A stretch of 40,023 nt of DNA from Chara braunii (GCA_003427395.1 BFEA01000154.1:451361-491383), one strand, 5' to 3'; numbered from the stretch's first letter, positions 31,611 through 40,023 are shown. Notes: generated by a model from the letters alone, not told the origin. Numbers and translations are program-made.

Positions 31611-32043
31611 AATGGTTTGGACCATGGAAGGTAGTTTCTGCAGCAGGCAACGACCCTGCAGGTCCTTCCTTTGTGATTGCCATTCCACCGCACCTCCGTG
31701 TGCATCCGGCCTTCCATGCGTCGAAGCTGGCCATCTACATGCCACCATCCGTAGACGAGTTCCCAGGCAGACGATCACAGGATCCACCCTCTATGGACGG
31801 CCATCAGGAAGTTGACCGTGTCATCAGGCACCGCAAGTTTGGCAACAAGCCAATGCAATACCAAGTCACTTTCAAGCAATGTGACCCGGAGGACACTCGT
31901 TGGATCTCCCGCGCAGACTTCATCTGCACCTCTCATCTTCTCCAACTACGAGACGCGAAGACTTGCCAAGGACAAAGCTCGTCCCACCTGACCCACCCCG
32001 GTATCGGACAGACAACTTCGCCCTCGCAGGTAGCTCGGTCTTT
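31600..32043 (+). pseudogene. Element 2 integrase end and chromodomain-like tail
   Basis: In a third frame the sequence continues RLPKWFGPWKVVSAAGNDPA, GPSFVIAIPPHLRVHPAFHA and SKLAIYMPPS. It ends with VDRVIRHRKFGNKPMQYQVT and WISRADF. The order equals that of elements 1 and 3: GPF/Y-like module, HASKL, then a tail starting VDRVIRHR, a chromodomain-like signature. Confidence 0.85.
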
Positions 32044-32044
32044 T

Positions 32045-32057
32045 AAGGGGGGGAGTG
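32045..32057 (+). other. Polypurine tract of element 2
   Basis: AAGGGGGGGAGTG stands directly before the TGTTACAC of the 3' LTR at 32058. Confidence 0.87.
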
Positions 32058-33252
32058 TGTTACACACCGTGTCACACGGGCCCGGTTAGGCCCGACAGAT
32101 AGGGGTTCGGAGGCCTGTCCAGGCCCAAGGCCGGACCTTTAAACCGGAAGCGCCATTTGCAGGCCCACCGGTTGGCCTTTAGGCCACATTTCGGACCAGA
32201 CCAGACGGGCAGGCCCAAACGACGTTACCGTTGGGCCTGGCAGTGCTCTTGAGGCTGCCGCCCGCCGGTCTGATCTGAATCGTCACTTTTGACGATTCAT
32301 ATCACGGCTCGGCCTCGTAGCATAGAGGCCGGCCTTTCCACACTGGTACTTAGGTACTGGGAGGCCGCCTGTTCGGGCATTCTGGAGCAGCAGCACTCGG
32401 AGGAACGCTGCGCTATTCTGTTTAGAGCGCAGCGCTACAGCAGTAGCGCAGATTAGCGCTAGACTGCAGTTCAGGGATAGAGAGCGATTGGGGAACTTAC
32501 CTGTGGCGCCATAGCTTCCACAGGCTTGGACTGCAGAAGGCTTCAAGGTACCACCTTGCATCCTGCAGGTATGGTTTACAGCCAGGACAGGGCAGTGAGG
32601 ATTCTCCTCCTCCCTACCTCACCATCTCTCCCTCCTCCTCTGCGATCTCCTCTTCTTCTTCTCTTCTTCTCCTCTTCTTCTCCTTCTTCTTCAGACTTCT
32701 TCTTCCTCTCCTTCAGACTTCTTCTTCTTCCTCTTCAGACTTCTTCTTCTCCTTCTTCAGATTGGAGACTTGATACAAGTTGGACAGAGATCAGTGTTGG
32801 ACTTCGGTGGTAAGAGGCTGTGATACTTACCGGATTCGAGACTTGAAGATCGTTGGGATTGATACTCGGCGGCATCACAGATTGGACACCACTTACATTA
32901 GGACTCTGTACCTCTGACATTGGTGACTTATTGTTCGATGACATTTTGGACTACCATATCGGTGACCTACTGGATTCTATCTCGGTGACATCTGGCGCTG
33001 CCTACATCTCCCACCTCCTTCGTCTCTCCTCCCACCTTTCATCTGTGTATGGTTGTACGGGGCCTGAGCATCGTCTATGATTGGCTCAGACCCCATCATC
33101 TCACGATTGCTTGTGTGATGAGTGATATCTGTATGAGTTCAGTCTATGTGAGTCAGTCCATTTATCAGACTTCCGCTGCACACATGCTCACCCTATATTG
33201 GTTGATCTTTGGGTCTGCTCATACTTGTTGAAGTACTCACTAGTATGCAACA
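32058..33252 (+). repeat. 3' LTR of element 2 (1195 bp)
   Basis: It starts TGTTACACACCGTG and ends TATGCAACA, followed by the duplication GTACG. It has the undisturbed form of the segment that is replaced in the 5' LTR. The pyrimidine tract lies at 32610-32760. Confidence 0.92.
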
Positions 33253-33968
33253 GTACGTGAGGTCAATGCCAATGCAGACTGCTAGCATACACCAGGTACG
33301 TGTCTCACACCTCTCGTCATAAACCCTTGTCTACCCCACAGTGTGTCCCTCATCACCCGAAGACCATCATCGCCATCACCAAGCATGCGCCCAGCAGCCC
33401 GGCTATGGCCGACGTTCGCGCGCTGCCACCGCAGCGCCCGTGCGCACCCTGCAGCGTGGCCACATTGCCTGCACAGGCCAGAATGTTCCTGGCTGGAATG
33501 TTCACTTTGCTTTATGGAAAGTGAGCCCTGCTTGGCTGTGCCTTGGGCCTGGCTGGGCGGGTTTCTAGTGGCTTCCAGTCGGGCCCCAGTGTCTGCGCCC
33601 AGGCTGAGTTTCAGATACTGGCCTGGGGTCCGTGCAGGTAGGTACGTCCAGGTGGCCCACGAGGCTCCAAGCGTTCGGCGCAATCCCATTGGCAACTGTA
33701 TGACGCAGCTGCTGCTTCTGGAAGGAGCCAGGGGTGGCTCACATTCTCTGTAACCAACTGGCGTGCTGTAACTGGGTGGCTCGCATTCTCTATAACCAAC
33801 TGGCGTGCTGTAACTGTCTGATACCGCACATACGAAGAATGGCAAAAATAGGCCTCACGCAAATATGCAGGCCTGCCTTCACTTAGGGCGGGCATGAAGC
33901 CTGCTGGGGGCGTATGCCCAGAACGTCTGTGACCCCAAGAAGGGCCTTGCGAGGGCTCAATCCTCGCA

Positions 33969-34088
33969 CTTTTAGTCCGCAAAGGTGAAACTTAGTTTTA
34001 GTAGCCTTTTTCTGTTTTAGAATTTTTTCTTAGTCCTGATGTTGTGTTTGTTGTCGCCGTGTCACCATTTGTTGTTGAAAAAATGTAG
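33969..34088 (+). promoter_or_regulatory. Intron end and splice acceptor before the CRM exon
   Basis: A T-rich stretch (CCTTTTTCTGTTTTAG, TTTTTTCTTAG, TTTGTTGTTGAAAAAATG) leads to TAG at 34086-34088. The conserved reading frame starts right after it in phase 0, so this TAG is the likely acceptor. The segment lies between the solo LTR-A copy and the exon, so the copy sits in the upstream intron. Confidence 0.6.
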
Positions 34089-34511
34089 GCAGAGAAAAAA
34101 CGAGATGCTGCACTGGCGAAGTTGAAAAAGATGGAGGACGATTATGTTGAAGGCTTGAAGAAGTGCGCTGCATCAATTGAGAAGGACCCGGTGATCTTAA
34201 GCGAAGAAGATAGAAAGGCACTAAGGAAAAAGGGTCTGAGGCAAAAGTCCTATCTCCCAGTGGGTCGGAGGGGTATTTTCGGCGGAACGATTGAGAACAT
34301 GCACCTGCACTGGAAGCGGCATGAAGTCGTCAAAGTCGAGTTTTCCACCACGCCGAAGCACATGATGCGTGCGGTAGCAGAGCAGCTCGCTCGGCTCAGC
34401 GGCGGCATACTGCTCGACATCGTCAATCGCAATGAAGTCCTCGTATACCGAGGAAAGAACTATGAACGACCGCCGCAGATTCGACCAAAGCAAATGATCA
34501 GCAAACGACAG
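34089..34511 (+). CDS. CRM-domain protein (CRS1/YhbY family), one internal exon
   Basis: The 141-codon exon, phase 0 at both ends, reads AEKKRDAALAKLKKMEDDYV, a short helical stretch. The CRM domain follows from about residue 37: ILSEEDRKALRKKGLRQKSY, LPVGRRGIFGGTIENMHLHW, KRHEVVKVEF, GGILLDIVNRNEVLVYRGKN, YERPPQIRPKQ. The GRRG loop and the LHWKRHEVVKV and VYRGKNYERP signatures are diagnostic. CRM proteins bind RNA. In plants they act mainly in chloroplasts and mitochondria, on splicing of group II introns and on ribosome assembly. The linker before the domain resembles the one before the last CRM domain of multi-domain members. The exon ends CGACAG/GTATGC. The domain looks intact, without stops. 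Other exons lie outside or could not be found. Confidence 0.85.
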
Positions 34512-34514
34512 GTA
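34512..34514 (+). promoter_or_regulatory. Splice donor of the CRM exon next to an LTR-A copy
   Basis: The exon ends ...CGACAG at 34511 and the intron begins GTA. The LTR-A copy starts TGCAAGG at 34515, so donor positions +4 to +6 (TGC) come from the transposon. Confidence 0.65.
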
Positions 34515-35410
34515 TGCAAGGAAAATGAGCCATGCGAAGTAAAGAAACCAAATTGCATCATCTCATGGAAAGCCAGAACACCGTGTGCTCGAACAGAATG
34601 CAGAATGCACCAAGTGCACACCAAATAAGAGCAAAGCAATGAACTCAAATGACAATTTAGCCCTTAACTCGCCTCCACCACCATTGTATCCAATGTCGCC
34701 ATTCTAACATGGCGCCTGGCACCCACACTACCATCAGAGAGCACCTAAGCAGTAGCGTATTCAACTATGACGTGAACAGGTCTTCACGAAGTACAGCTGC
34801 CAAATGACTAATGGACTTCAGCTTCACCACCATCACCAGGTACGTCCCTCTTCACCGCCCAATCACCTTTCACCCACACTGTGCCCCAGCCCAAGGACCT
34901 TCCCTCAATCCCCCTTTGACGATGTGCGAGCAGCAGCTCGGCTATGGCCGCTGCGTAGCTTAAGCTGCACCAAGCAGCTTTCCAGCATTCTCCTCCAGAG
35001 CGGCCAGCCTTCTGTGCGCTTCAAGCCAGCCAGCATCGCAGATGCGCTCACGAATGAGGCTCCAGGCCAGAATGTCTTCACTGGGCCTCAGCACTTTCCT
35101 TTAGGGAAAGTGATTCTGGCTTGGACGCACGCCACTGGTACCCGGTAGCTTCAGGGCCTCGTCCAGTATCTGCGCCCAGGGCCGTTTTGGAATGTGCCCT
35201 GGGCCCATTTGGTTGAGGGGCTCAACTGTCCAACATGGCTGCCACTGTTTCCTTCATGCTCATTGGTGGAAAGGCCTTGGGCCACATCGCACACACGGGA
35301 TCCCAGATCCTGGTCACACATCCACTGTATTCGCCTGCAACTAACTGGCGCCCAGGGCCAGGGATCCCCCATTTCGACTCAGAAAATTTCCGGGGTCTCA
35401 ACATTTGTAT
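34515..35410 (-). repeat. LTR-A copy in the intron after the CRM exon
   Basis: TGCAAGGAAAATGAGCCATG at 34515 begins like the other plus-strand left ends. AATAAGAGCAAAGCAATG, GGCGCCTGGCACCC, TGACGTGAAC near 34769, the donor-like CAGGTACGT at 34837-34845 and the inverted repeat CACTTTCC-TTTAG-GGAAAGTG at 35092-35112 follow. Similarity to other copies fades near 35400 and the CCTCGCA end was not found, so the copy may be truncated. No right target duplication is seen. Confidence 0.75.
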
Positions 35411-35987
35411 GTATCTGGATGTACATTGCTTGTGGATGCCTTGCTGACATTGCATTGTCCACTCGAGTTCGTTTCATCACTTGGCGGATCCTTGGCTCCC
35501 CATAGCATTGCTCGACTGAGCATGTATCACCTCCTCACAGTTCTGTTTGCAACAGTGCTGGTCCCGGGATGGACCGAGGGACCTTCGACCGGCCGAGAGC
35601 CTGCCGGTTGGACCGGGTGGTTCACCAGCCCGACAGGGCCCCGGTTCAATCGGGCGCACTGCGTTTGGGGGGGAGGTAACTGGGGATTTTTGGGCGTCCC
35701 CATCCCCGCCCAGCCTTTGGGAGGCCGCCGCCACCACTTCGGAAGACAACTGGGACCTACTGGACCCCGTTTTCTTAAGAAAACGAACGGCCAATCCCTG
35801 CCGCCGATCGATGCAGATCGACGGTGGAGATCAGCCGAGCGTTTTCTGAAGAGACTAGGGTCCGGTAGGGCCCCGTTTTCGAATTTGAAAACGCGGTCGT
35901 GTTTTCAAAACATCTCGTGGCCCTGTTTTTGGATGCCTTCGTCCAGCCTGCCCCAGTCTGTGCAGCAGCACGCGACGTTGACGTTGC
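35411..35987. other. GC-rich unassigned segment with palindromes
   Basis: No family was recognised. CGTTTTCTTAAGAAAACG at 35768-35785 is a perfect 18-bp palindrome. CGTTTTCGAATTTGAAAACG at 35874-35893 is a near-palindrome. Both are preceded by CCC, so they are two versions of one motif. A long plus-strand frame from 35405 to 36082 is proline-rich and lacks any recognisable domain. Confidence 0.5.
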
Positions 35988-36080
35988 GCCACTCAGCATG
36001 TGTGTGCTGCGACAACATGCCACTCAGCATGTGTGTGCTGCGACAACATGCCACTCAGCATGTGTGTGCTGCGACAACAT
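35988..36080. repeat. 31-bp tandem repeat, three exact copies
   Basis: The unit starts GCCACTCAGCATGTGTGTGC and ends TGCGACAACAT. Copies begin at 35988, 36019 and 36050. The unit length of 31 shifts the reading frame in each copy, which speaks against a protein role. Confidence 0.9.
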
Positions 36081-36204
36081 AACCAGCGCCAGCGCCTTGT
36101 CTCCAGCCCGCCATCGGCATAGCACTGCAGCTGCTTCGCGCCGCCACCCTGCTTCATTGCAAACGCCCCCCATAGCCGCGAATGTAGGTCCGGCAGTTAT
36201 AGTT

Positions 36205-36955
36205 TCTTTTTTCTTTCCTTTTTCTTTTCTTGACGTTCTTCTTCTTCTTCTTCTTCTTCTTCTTCTTCTTCTTCTTCTTCTCTCGTTTTCTTCTTCGTGG
36301 TTTTCTTTTACACCACCCTCTCCTCCTCCTCTTCCTCCTCCTCCTCCTCTTCTGCTTCTTCGTCTTCTCTTCTCCTCCTCCTCTTCTTCTTCTTCTCCTC
36401 CTCCTCCTCCTCCTCCTCCTCCTCCTCCTCCTCCTCCCTTCTTCTTTTCTTGACCTTCTTCTTCTTCTTCTTCTTCTTCTTCTTCTTCTTCTTCTTCTTC
36501 TTCTTCTCTCGTTTTCTTCTTCGTGGTTTTCTTTTACACCACCCTCTCCTCCTCTTCCTCCTCCTCCTCCTCTTCTGCTTCTTCGTCTTCTCTTCTCCTC
36601 CTCTTCTTCTTCTTCTTCTTCTCTTCTCCTCCTCCTCCTCCTCCCTTCTTCTTCTTCTTCTTCTTCTTCTTCTCCTTCTCCTTCTTCTCCTCATTTTCCT
36701 TTTCCTTCTCCTTCTCCTCCTCCTTCTCCTCCTCCTCCTTCTCCTCCTTCTCCTTCTTCTCCTGCTTTTCCTTCTCCTCCTCCTCCTCCTCCTCCTCCTC
36801 CTTCTTGAGCCATAGCCATAGCGAGTTTTTTTTTTATCTTCGGTGTCAGACTCTTCTTCTTCTTCTTCTTCTTCGTTTCCTTTTCCTCCTCCTCTTCTTC
36901 TCTTCGTCGTCCTCCTCCTCCTCCTCTGCTTCCCTCCCTGTTGAGTCAGAGCCAT
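36205..36955. repeat. Pyrimidine-only tract (CTT)n/(CTC)n, about 750 bp
   Basis: Almost all plus-strand bases are C or T, arranged in (CTT)n and (CTC)n blocks. A 226-bp unit is duplicated: CTCGTTTTCTTCTTCGTGG, with TTTTCTTTTACACCACC downstream, occurs near 36283 and again near 36509. Interruptions occur at 36805-36850. The long poly-Leu/Ser and poly-Arg/Glu frames on both strands are products of this composition. Confidence 0.9.
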
Positions 36956-36964
36956 AACCCCCCC

Positions 36965-37612
36965 CTATCCAACCCCCCCAACCGAAAGAAACATCCTGAC
37001 TTTGCAAGTTTTAATGCAGAATCTGACAGATCTCAGTGAGCACAGTCGGATGCCACAATCCGAAACCCCCGCTGGACTGGTCCGGCCCCGGTTGCACTGG
37101 GGCAGGTGATCCGGCCGGTTGCTGACCCAGCCTTGGTTTGTAATAGTTATCGAACGAAAAAGCACACAAGCAGCCTTAAGAGTCTGTCCACTTTTCATGC
37201 TTGAGTTTTTTTCCACAAGAATCTGTCCACTTCTCAGCCATGACGAGGTGTCACCTCTCATCCATGCTTTGCAGAGGATAGTATCAACTATCTGACCCCC
37301 ACAACCATATAGTTCCCCATCATGTTGGCCATTCACCGAGATGTCCAGCTTAGAGTTAGAGATCCGAACTACGTTTGGGTTATTACTGCTGTTCAAAGAG
37401 AGTTGAATGGGGTCATACTCGCCACTCCTGGGGGGGGGTGTCAGTAAGCTGAACTTCCTCGCCCTGCCGTGTGGTACGAGCGTGGTAGAGTGACCATCTG
37501 TGAATAACTGGAAAAATGGTGTAAGGCGCCATAACAACCAGTTGTTCATCTTACCCTTGCTTAGGAGATCGAACATCGACCTCACTGTGACAATGCGCAG
37601 ACATACAGACAC
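36965..37612 (-). pseudogene. Open minus-strand frame, identity unknown
   Basis: A 215-codon frame is open here, in the same phase as the frame ending at 37616. Its composition is protein-like (SKLDISVNGQHDGELYGCGG, IVDTILCKAWMRGDTSSWLR) but no family was recognised. It ends at the G/C-rich edge of the pyrimidine tract. It may be the downstream part of the decayed unit at 37616-39160. Confidence 0.3.
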
Positions 37613-37615
37613 AGG

Positions 37616-39160
37616 TTAGCTGTTAATCACCATGTCGACCTGTGTATTTCCATGCCCAAGAGTGGTGATGTCCTCATTCTTCTGTGGCTGAACTTCCTGC
37701 TGTTGGGTGGCCATGGCTCCGGTCGTTGGGGACGACAATGCAACATCAACAGCTTCTTCTGGAAAAAGGCTGCTGCCGTGAGGGCCCTCTGTGTGGGGGA
37801 CGGAATGACTACTGCCTCTTTCCGGGTGATTTGTTCTTGTTGTGGGCGAAACCTCTGGAGCCTGAGGCAAGTAGGTAGCTCGTGAGGGGAGCAAGGCGCT
37901 ACCCGTGAGGAGCGCAAATGGTTTCTTGGCAAAGAATAATTTGCCAAAAACGGGGCCAGCTGTGATGTGCGATCCTTCTCTACTGCAAGAACAACGACCA
38001 TCATGATATCTCGCATGACCACGAACGCGAGGCACAACTTGATCGGCTTCCAAGCTCCCCTGAGCAGGTGACGCAGGAATCCAGTATGATCCTTGACGGA
38101 TTTCCCATCCGATCGGACCATTTCCGGGTGCGTGAGGAGAAACCAGATGGTGTGATCAACCCACAAGGGCCCAATGTCACATGGGTTATCCGTGCCCTCA
38201 ACCACATTTGAGATAGGGCCGCCCCCGCATTCCAGATTTTCCTGAGGCTGTGCTGTTTGCATGTGATCTCAGCAGGGAGTCCCTTCTGCATTACATCAGG
38301 GGCTGGAAGTGAGCACCTGGTTGGGTCAAACTGGTTCATAGTAGGTAGAGTGCTGTCATCGTTGAAGGCTGTCTTTCCCACACCTTGCCTTTGCAGGACA
38401 CCTTTCAAGGCATCTTCCTGCATTCATGAATCTCACTTTCGGGTACGTCGCGGAGAAACCTGTACCCATTCGTGTTGATAGGTGCTGTGTGGTTGAAAGA
38501 GTCCAAAAGCCCGGACCCTTGAGTCATGAGCTTTGGCCATGACCTCCACCCAATGCCGTGAGGCGATGGATAGGAAATTATTTTTCTCAGTGTTACCTCC
38601 TACCGGCGATCTCTTCCTTTTTCTGATGGGGACAAGTGCATTGATGAACCTTTTGAGTTCAAGTTTCTCCTCCTGATCATTGAAGTTATCATTGATGCTA
38701 CCAGGAGGTGAGTCATTAGGTAGAGCGGGTGGTGGTGCTTCCTTCCAAATCTCCATGACCGAAGTCTGGAGTTCAGCTACCCGCTCAGGGAGCGAGCTCA
38801 AGTTCCATGTTTCTTTTCCTTGCTCCATCCTTGGCGACATAAGATCTTAAGGTCTTATCGAAATCCTGCCTCTTCCGCTCGTATGTCCCAGCTAGATCAG
38901 CCCATTCATTGAAAAAGGACTCCATAAGGAGCGGAAGCTGATTAGCGATGTGTCTTTCGTGCAGAATCTTCATCATTCCGCTGTTAATGATGTTGATCAA
39001 TGACTGAGTGGGTTTTGAGGCTGGGGGGAGTTCCACCAGGAAAGGGTATCTCCGTATGGTTTCCACCCGCCATCCCCCAACGAGGGCATCCCTATTGTAG
39101 CATGCTAAGGCCTCTACACGGGATCCCTTTCGGAGGCCCGGCAGTTCGTGGTGGCCACCC
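37616..39160 (-). pseudogene. Decayed minus-strand gene or transposon ORF, identity unknown
   Basis: Consecutive minus-strand frames read like one protein interrupted by frameshifts. The first part is ALACYNRDALVGGWRVETIR, then INIINSGMMKILHERHIANQ, MESFFNEWADLAGTYERKRQ. The second is SLPERVAELQTSVMEIWKE and ALVPIRKRKRSPVGGNTEKN, then QRQGVGKTAFNDDSTLPTMN. The third is GPLWVDHTIWFLLTHPEMVR. The last is GPVFGKLFFAKKPFALLTGS, leading into a Pro/Gln/Ser-rich end. Breaks fall near 38800, 38430, 38240 and 38050. Residue use (charged helices, a basic patch, a polar tail) is that of a real protein. It could be a non-LTR or DNA transposon ORF or a host pseudogene, and introns could explain some breaks. 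Confidence 0.4.
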
Positions 39161-39620
39161 GGCCACCCATTTCAGATGGGCGACCTGGCGGGCCACGCCC
39201 ATTTTCCAGGGCGCGGCACACGTTCTGGACCAAGCAGTTCCGTTTGAGTTCAGCATTTATTTATTCATTTCCCTTACCTTCTTTAAGTGGTCCTCACGTG
39301 ACGGTCCCACGCCAGGCCGAAACACCAGTGTTGGGAAAGGGGGCGGGTACTGCAGGTGGGCCCGGGTGAAAAATGTTTTTTAGGTTGCAGGCGGGCCCGG
39401 GTGAAACAGGTTTTTTAGGCAGGGACCAAAGGCGGCCCCACGCTACATGGACGCTAAGGCAGGGAGTGAATGCGAGGCCGGACAAAATTGCGTGCGCCGC
39501 CGTTCGAAAGTATCCGGATGAATAAAATTGCGCGCGCCGCCGTTCGAAAATCGTTCGAAAGTAGTCGGCTGCAGCCGTTCGAAAACCGTTCGAGCTTCAA
39601 CGTGCTTCGATGTGTGTTGG
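39161..39620. repeat. GC-rich spacer with short tandem duplications
   Basis: A 35-bp unit containing GCAGGYGGGCCCGGGTGAAA and TTTTTTAGG is present twice at 39352-39421. A 40-bp unit containing AAAATTGCGYGCGCCGCCGT is present twice from 39484. CGTTCGAAA is then repeated several times up to 39595. No gene was recognised. Confidence 0.7.
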
Positions 39621-39670
39621 AGGGGGGGGAGAGAGAGAGAGAGACAGAGTCGCGCGCTCTGTCGCTAATG

Positions 39671-39742
<72 letters not shown>

Positions 39743-39764
39743 CGACGTGCTTCAACGTGTCGGC

Positions 39765-39798
<34 letters not shown>

Positions 39799-39820
39799 CG
39801 ACGTGCTTCGCCGTGTCGAC

Positions 39821-39875
<55 letters not shown>

Positions 39876-39972
39876 CTTCGACGTGTCGGCTGCAGAAATT
39901 CGTGCGCAGGAAGCTTCGACGCTCCGTCTTTAAGGGGGAAAAACTTCGACGTGCGTTCGGGAGGGGGAGGGG

Positions 39973-40018
<46 letters not shown>

Positions 40019-40023
40019 GAGAG
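39621..40023. repeat. GA-rich satellite reaching the window end
   Basis: (GA)n blocks of 20-70 bp alternate with GCTTCGACGTGCTTC and GACGTGTCGGCTG spacers at 39739, 39796 and 39874. The array runs past the right edge of the window. The Arg/Glu repeat frames on the plus strand are simple-sequence products. Confidence 0.9.

Larger units (their letters stand above)
24096..33252 (+). mobile_element. Element 2: complete Ty3/gypsy chromovirus LTR retrotransposon, inactive
   Basis: This 9.16-kb element has LTRs at 24096-25312 and 32058-33252, duplications GTACG on both sides, a primer-binding site at 25317-25328 and a polypurine tract before the 3' LTR. Gag, protease, RT, RNase H, integrase and a chromodomain-like tail follow in that order on the plus strand. 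By eye the LTRs differ by roughly 5 percent over the first 375 bp, mostly transitions, so the insertion is not recent. Premature stops, frameshifts and altered active-site residues in the protease and zinc motifs show it is defective. Confidence 0.93.
23870..33968 (-). repeat. LTR-A solo copy split by element 2
   Basis: The left part 23870-24095 starts TGCAAGGAATATGAGTGAG. The right part 33253-33968 ends GGGCTCAATCCTCGCA. Joined, they give about 940 bp, the length of an element 1 LTR. CTTTT stands before it (23866-23870, sharing one T) and after it (33969-33973), so it has its own target duplication and is a true solo LTR. The junction reads GACCAATGTACG/TGAGGTC, which matches GACCAATGTACATGACGTC in the copy at 16624. 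This proves element 2 landed inside it. The donor-like CAGGTACGT is at 33293-33301. Confidence 0.88.

Noticed and set aside
35405-36082. 225-codon plus-strand frame
   Set aside because: It ends in the 31-bp tandem repeat, whose unit length is not a multiple of three. It is proline-rich by GC content only and shows no domain.
36230-36957. Long Leu/Ser/Phe and Arg/Glu frames
   Set aside because: They are open in several frames and on both strands because the DNA is CTT/CTC simple sequence that rarely forms stops.
39470-40018. Arg/Glu-rich frame at the window end
   Set aside because: It is the translation of a GA repeat with short spacers. No start context or domain is seen.

Overview
This window is non-coding-rich nuclear DNA of a streptophyte (land plant or charophyte alga). 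The clearest host gene piece is one exon of a CRM-domain (CRS1/YhbY type) protein at 34089-34511, a family of chloroplast intron-splicing factors that is expanded in streptophytes. Almost everything else is LTR retrotransposon DNA, microsatellites and minisatellites. A repeat-rich charophyte genome such as Chara would fit, but the species is my inference. No bacterial operon, CRISPR array, tRNA or rRNA gene was recognised.

Layout. 1-580 is the 3' end of an LTR element. 925-1964 is a solo-type LTR of the family called 'LTR-A' here. 2274-2990 holds a 33-bp minisatellite and TTGA/GGTT arrays. 4388-12997 is a full-length Ty3/gypsy chromovirus on the minus strand ('element 1'), with 5-bp target duplications, both LTRs, primer-binding site, polypurine tract and a broken gag-pol. 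13539-14512 is a possible host exon coding an acidic repeat protein. 15042-16620 is a patchwork of tandem units with (GA)n, (CA)n and (GATT)n. 16145-22132 is a graveyard of truncated gypsy pieces and LTR-A copies.

23870-33968 is a nested pair. An LTR-A solo copy has its own target duplication, and a second complete gypsy element ('element 2', plus strand, 24096-33252) is inserted inside it with the duplication GTACG. The CRM exon lies 120 bp after that block. Another LTR-A copy begins three bases into the intron after the exon, so this intron's donor site abuts a transposon end. 35411-36955 has a GC-rich segment with palindromes, a 31-bp triplication and about 750 bp of pyrimidine-only sequence. 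36965-39160 carries decayed minus-strand reading frames of unknown identity. The window ends in GA-rich satellite.

Both full elements encode Gag, protease, reverse transcriptase, RNase H and integrase with a chromodomain-like tail, but stops, frameshifts and lost catalytic residues make them non-autonomous. The most interesting shared signal is in LTR-A. All seven copies that span the site keep a 5' splice-donor sequence on the strand opposite to gag-pol, usually below a TGACGTCA-like palindrome, and most keep a small inverted repeat.
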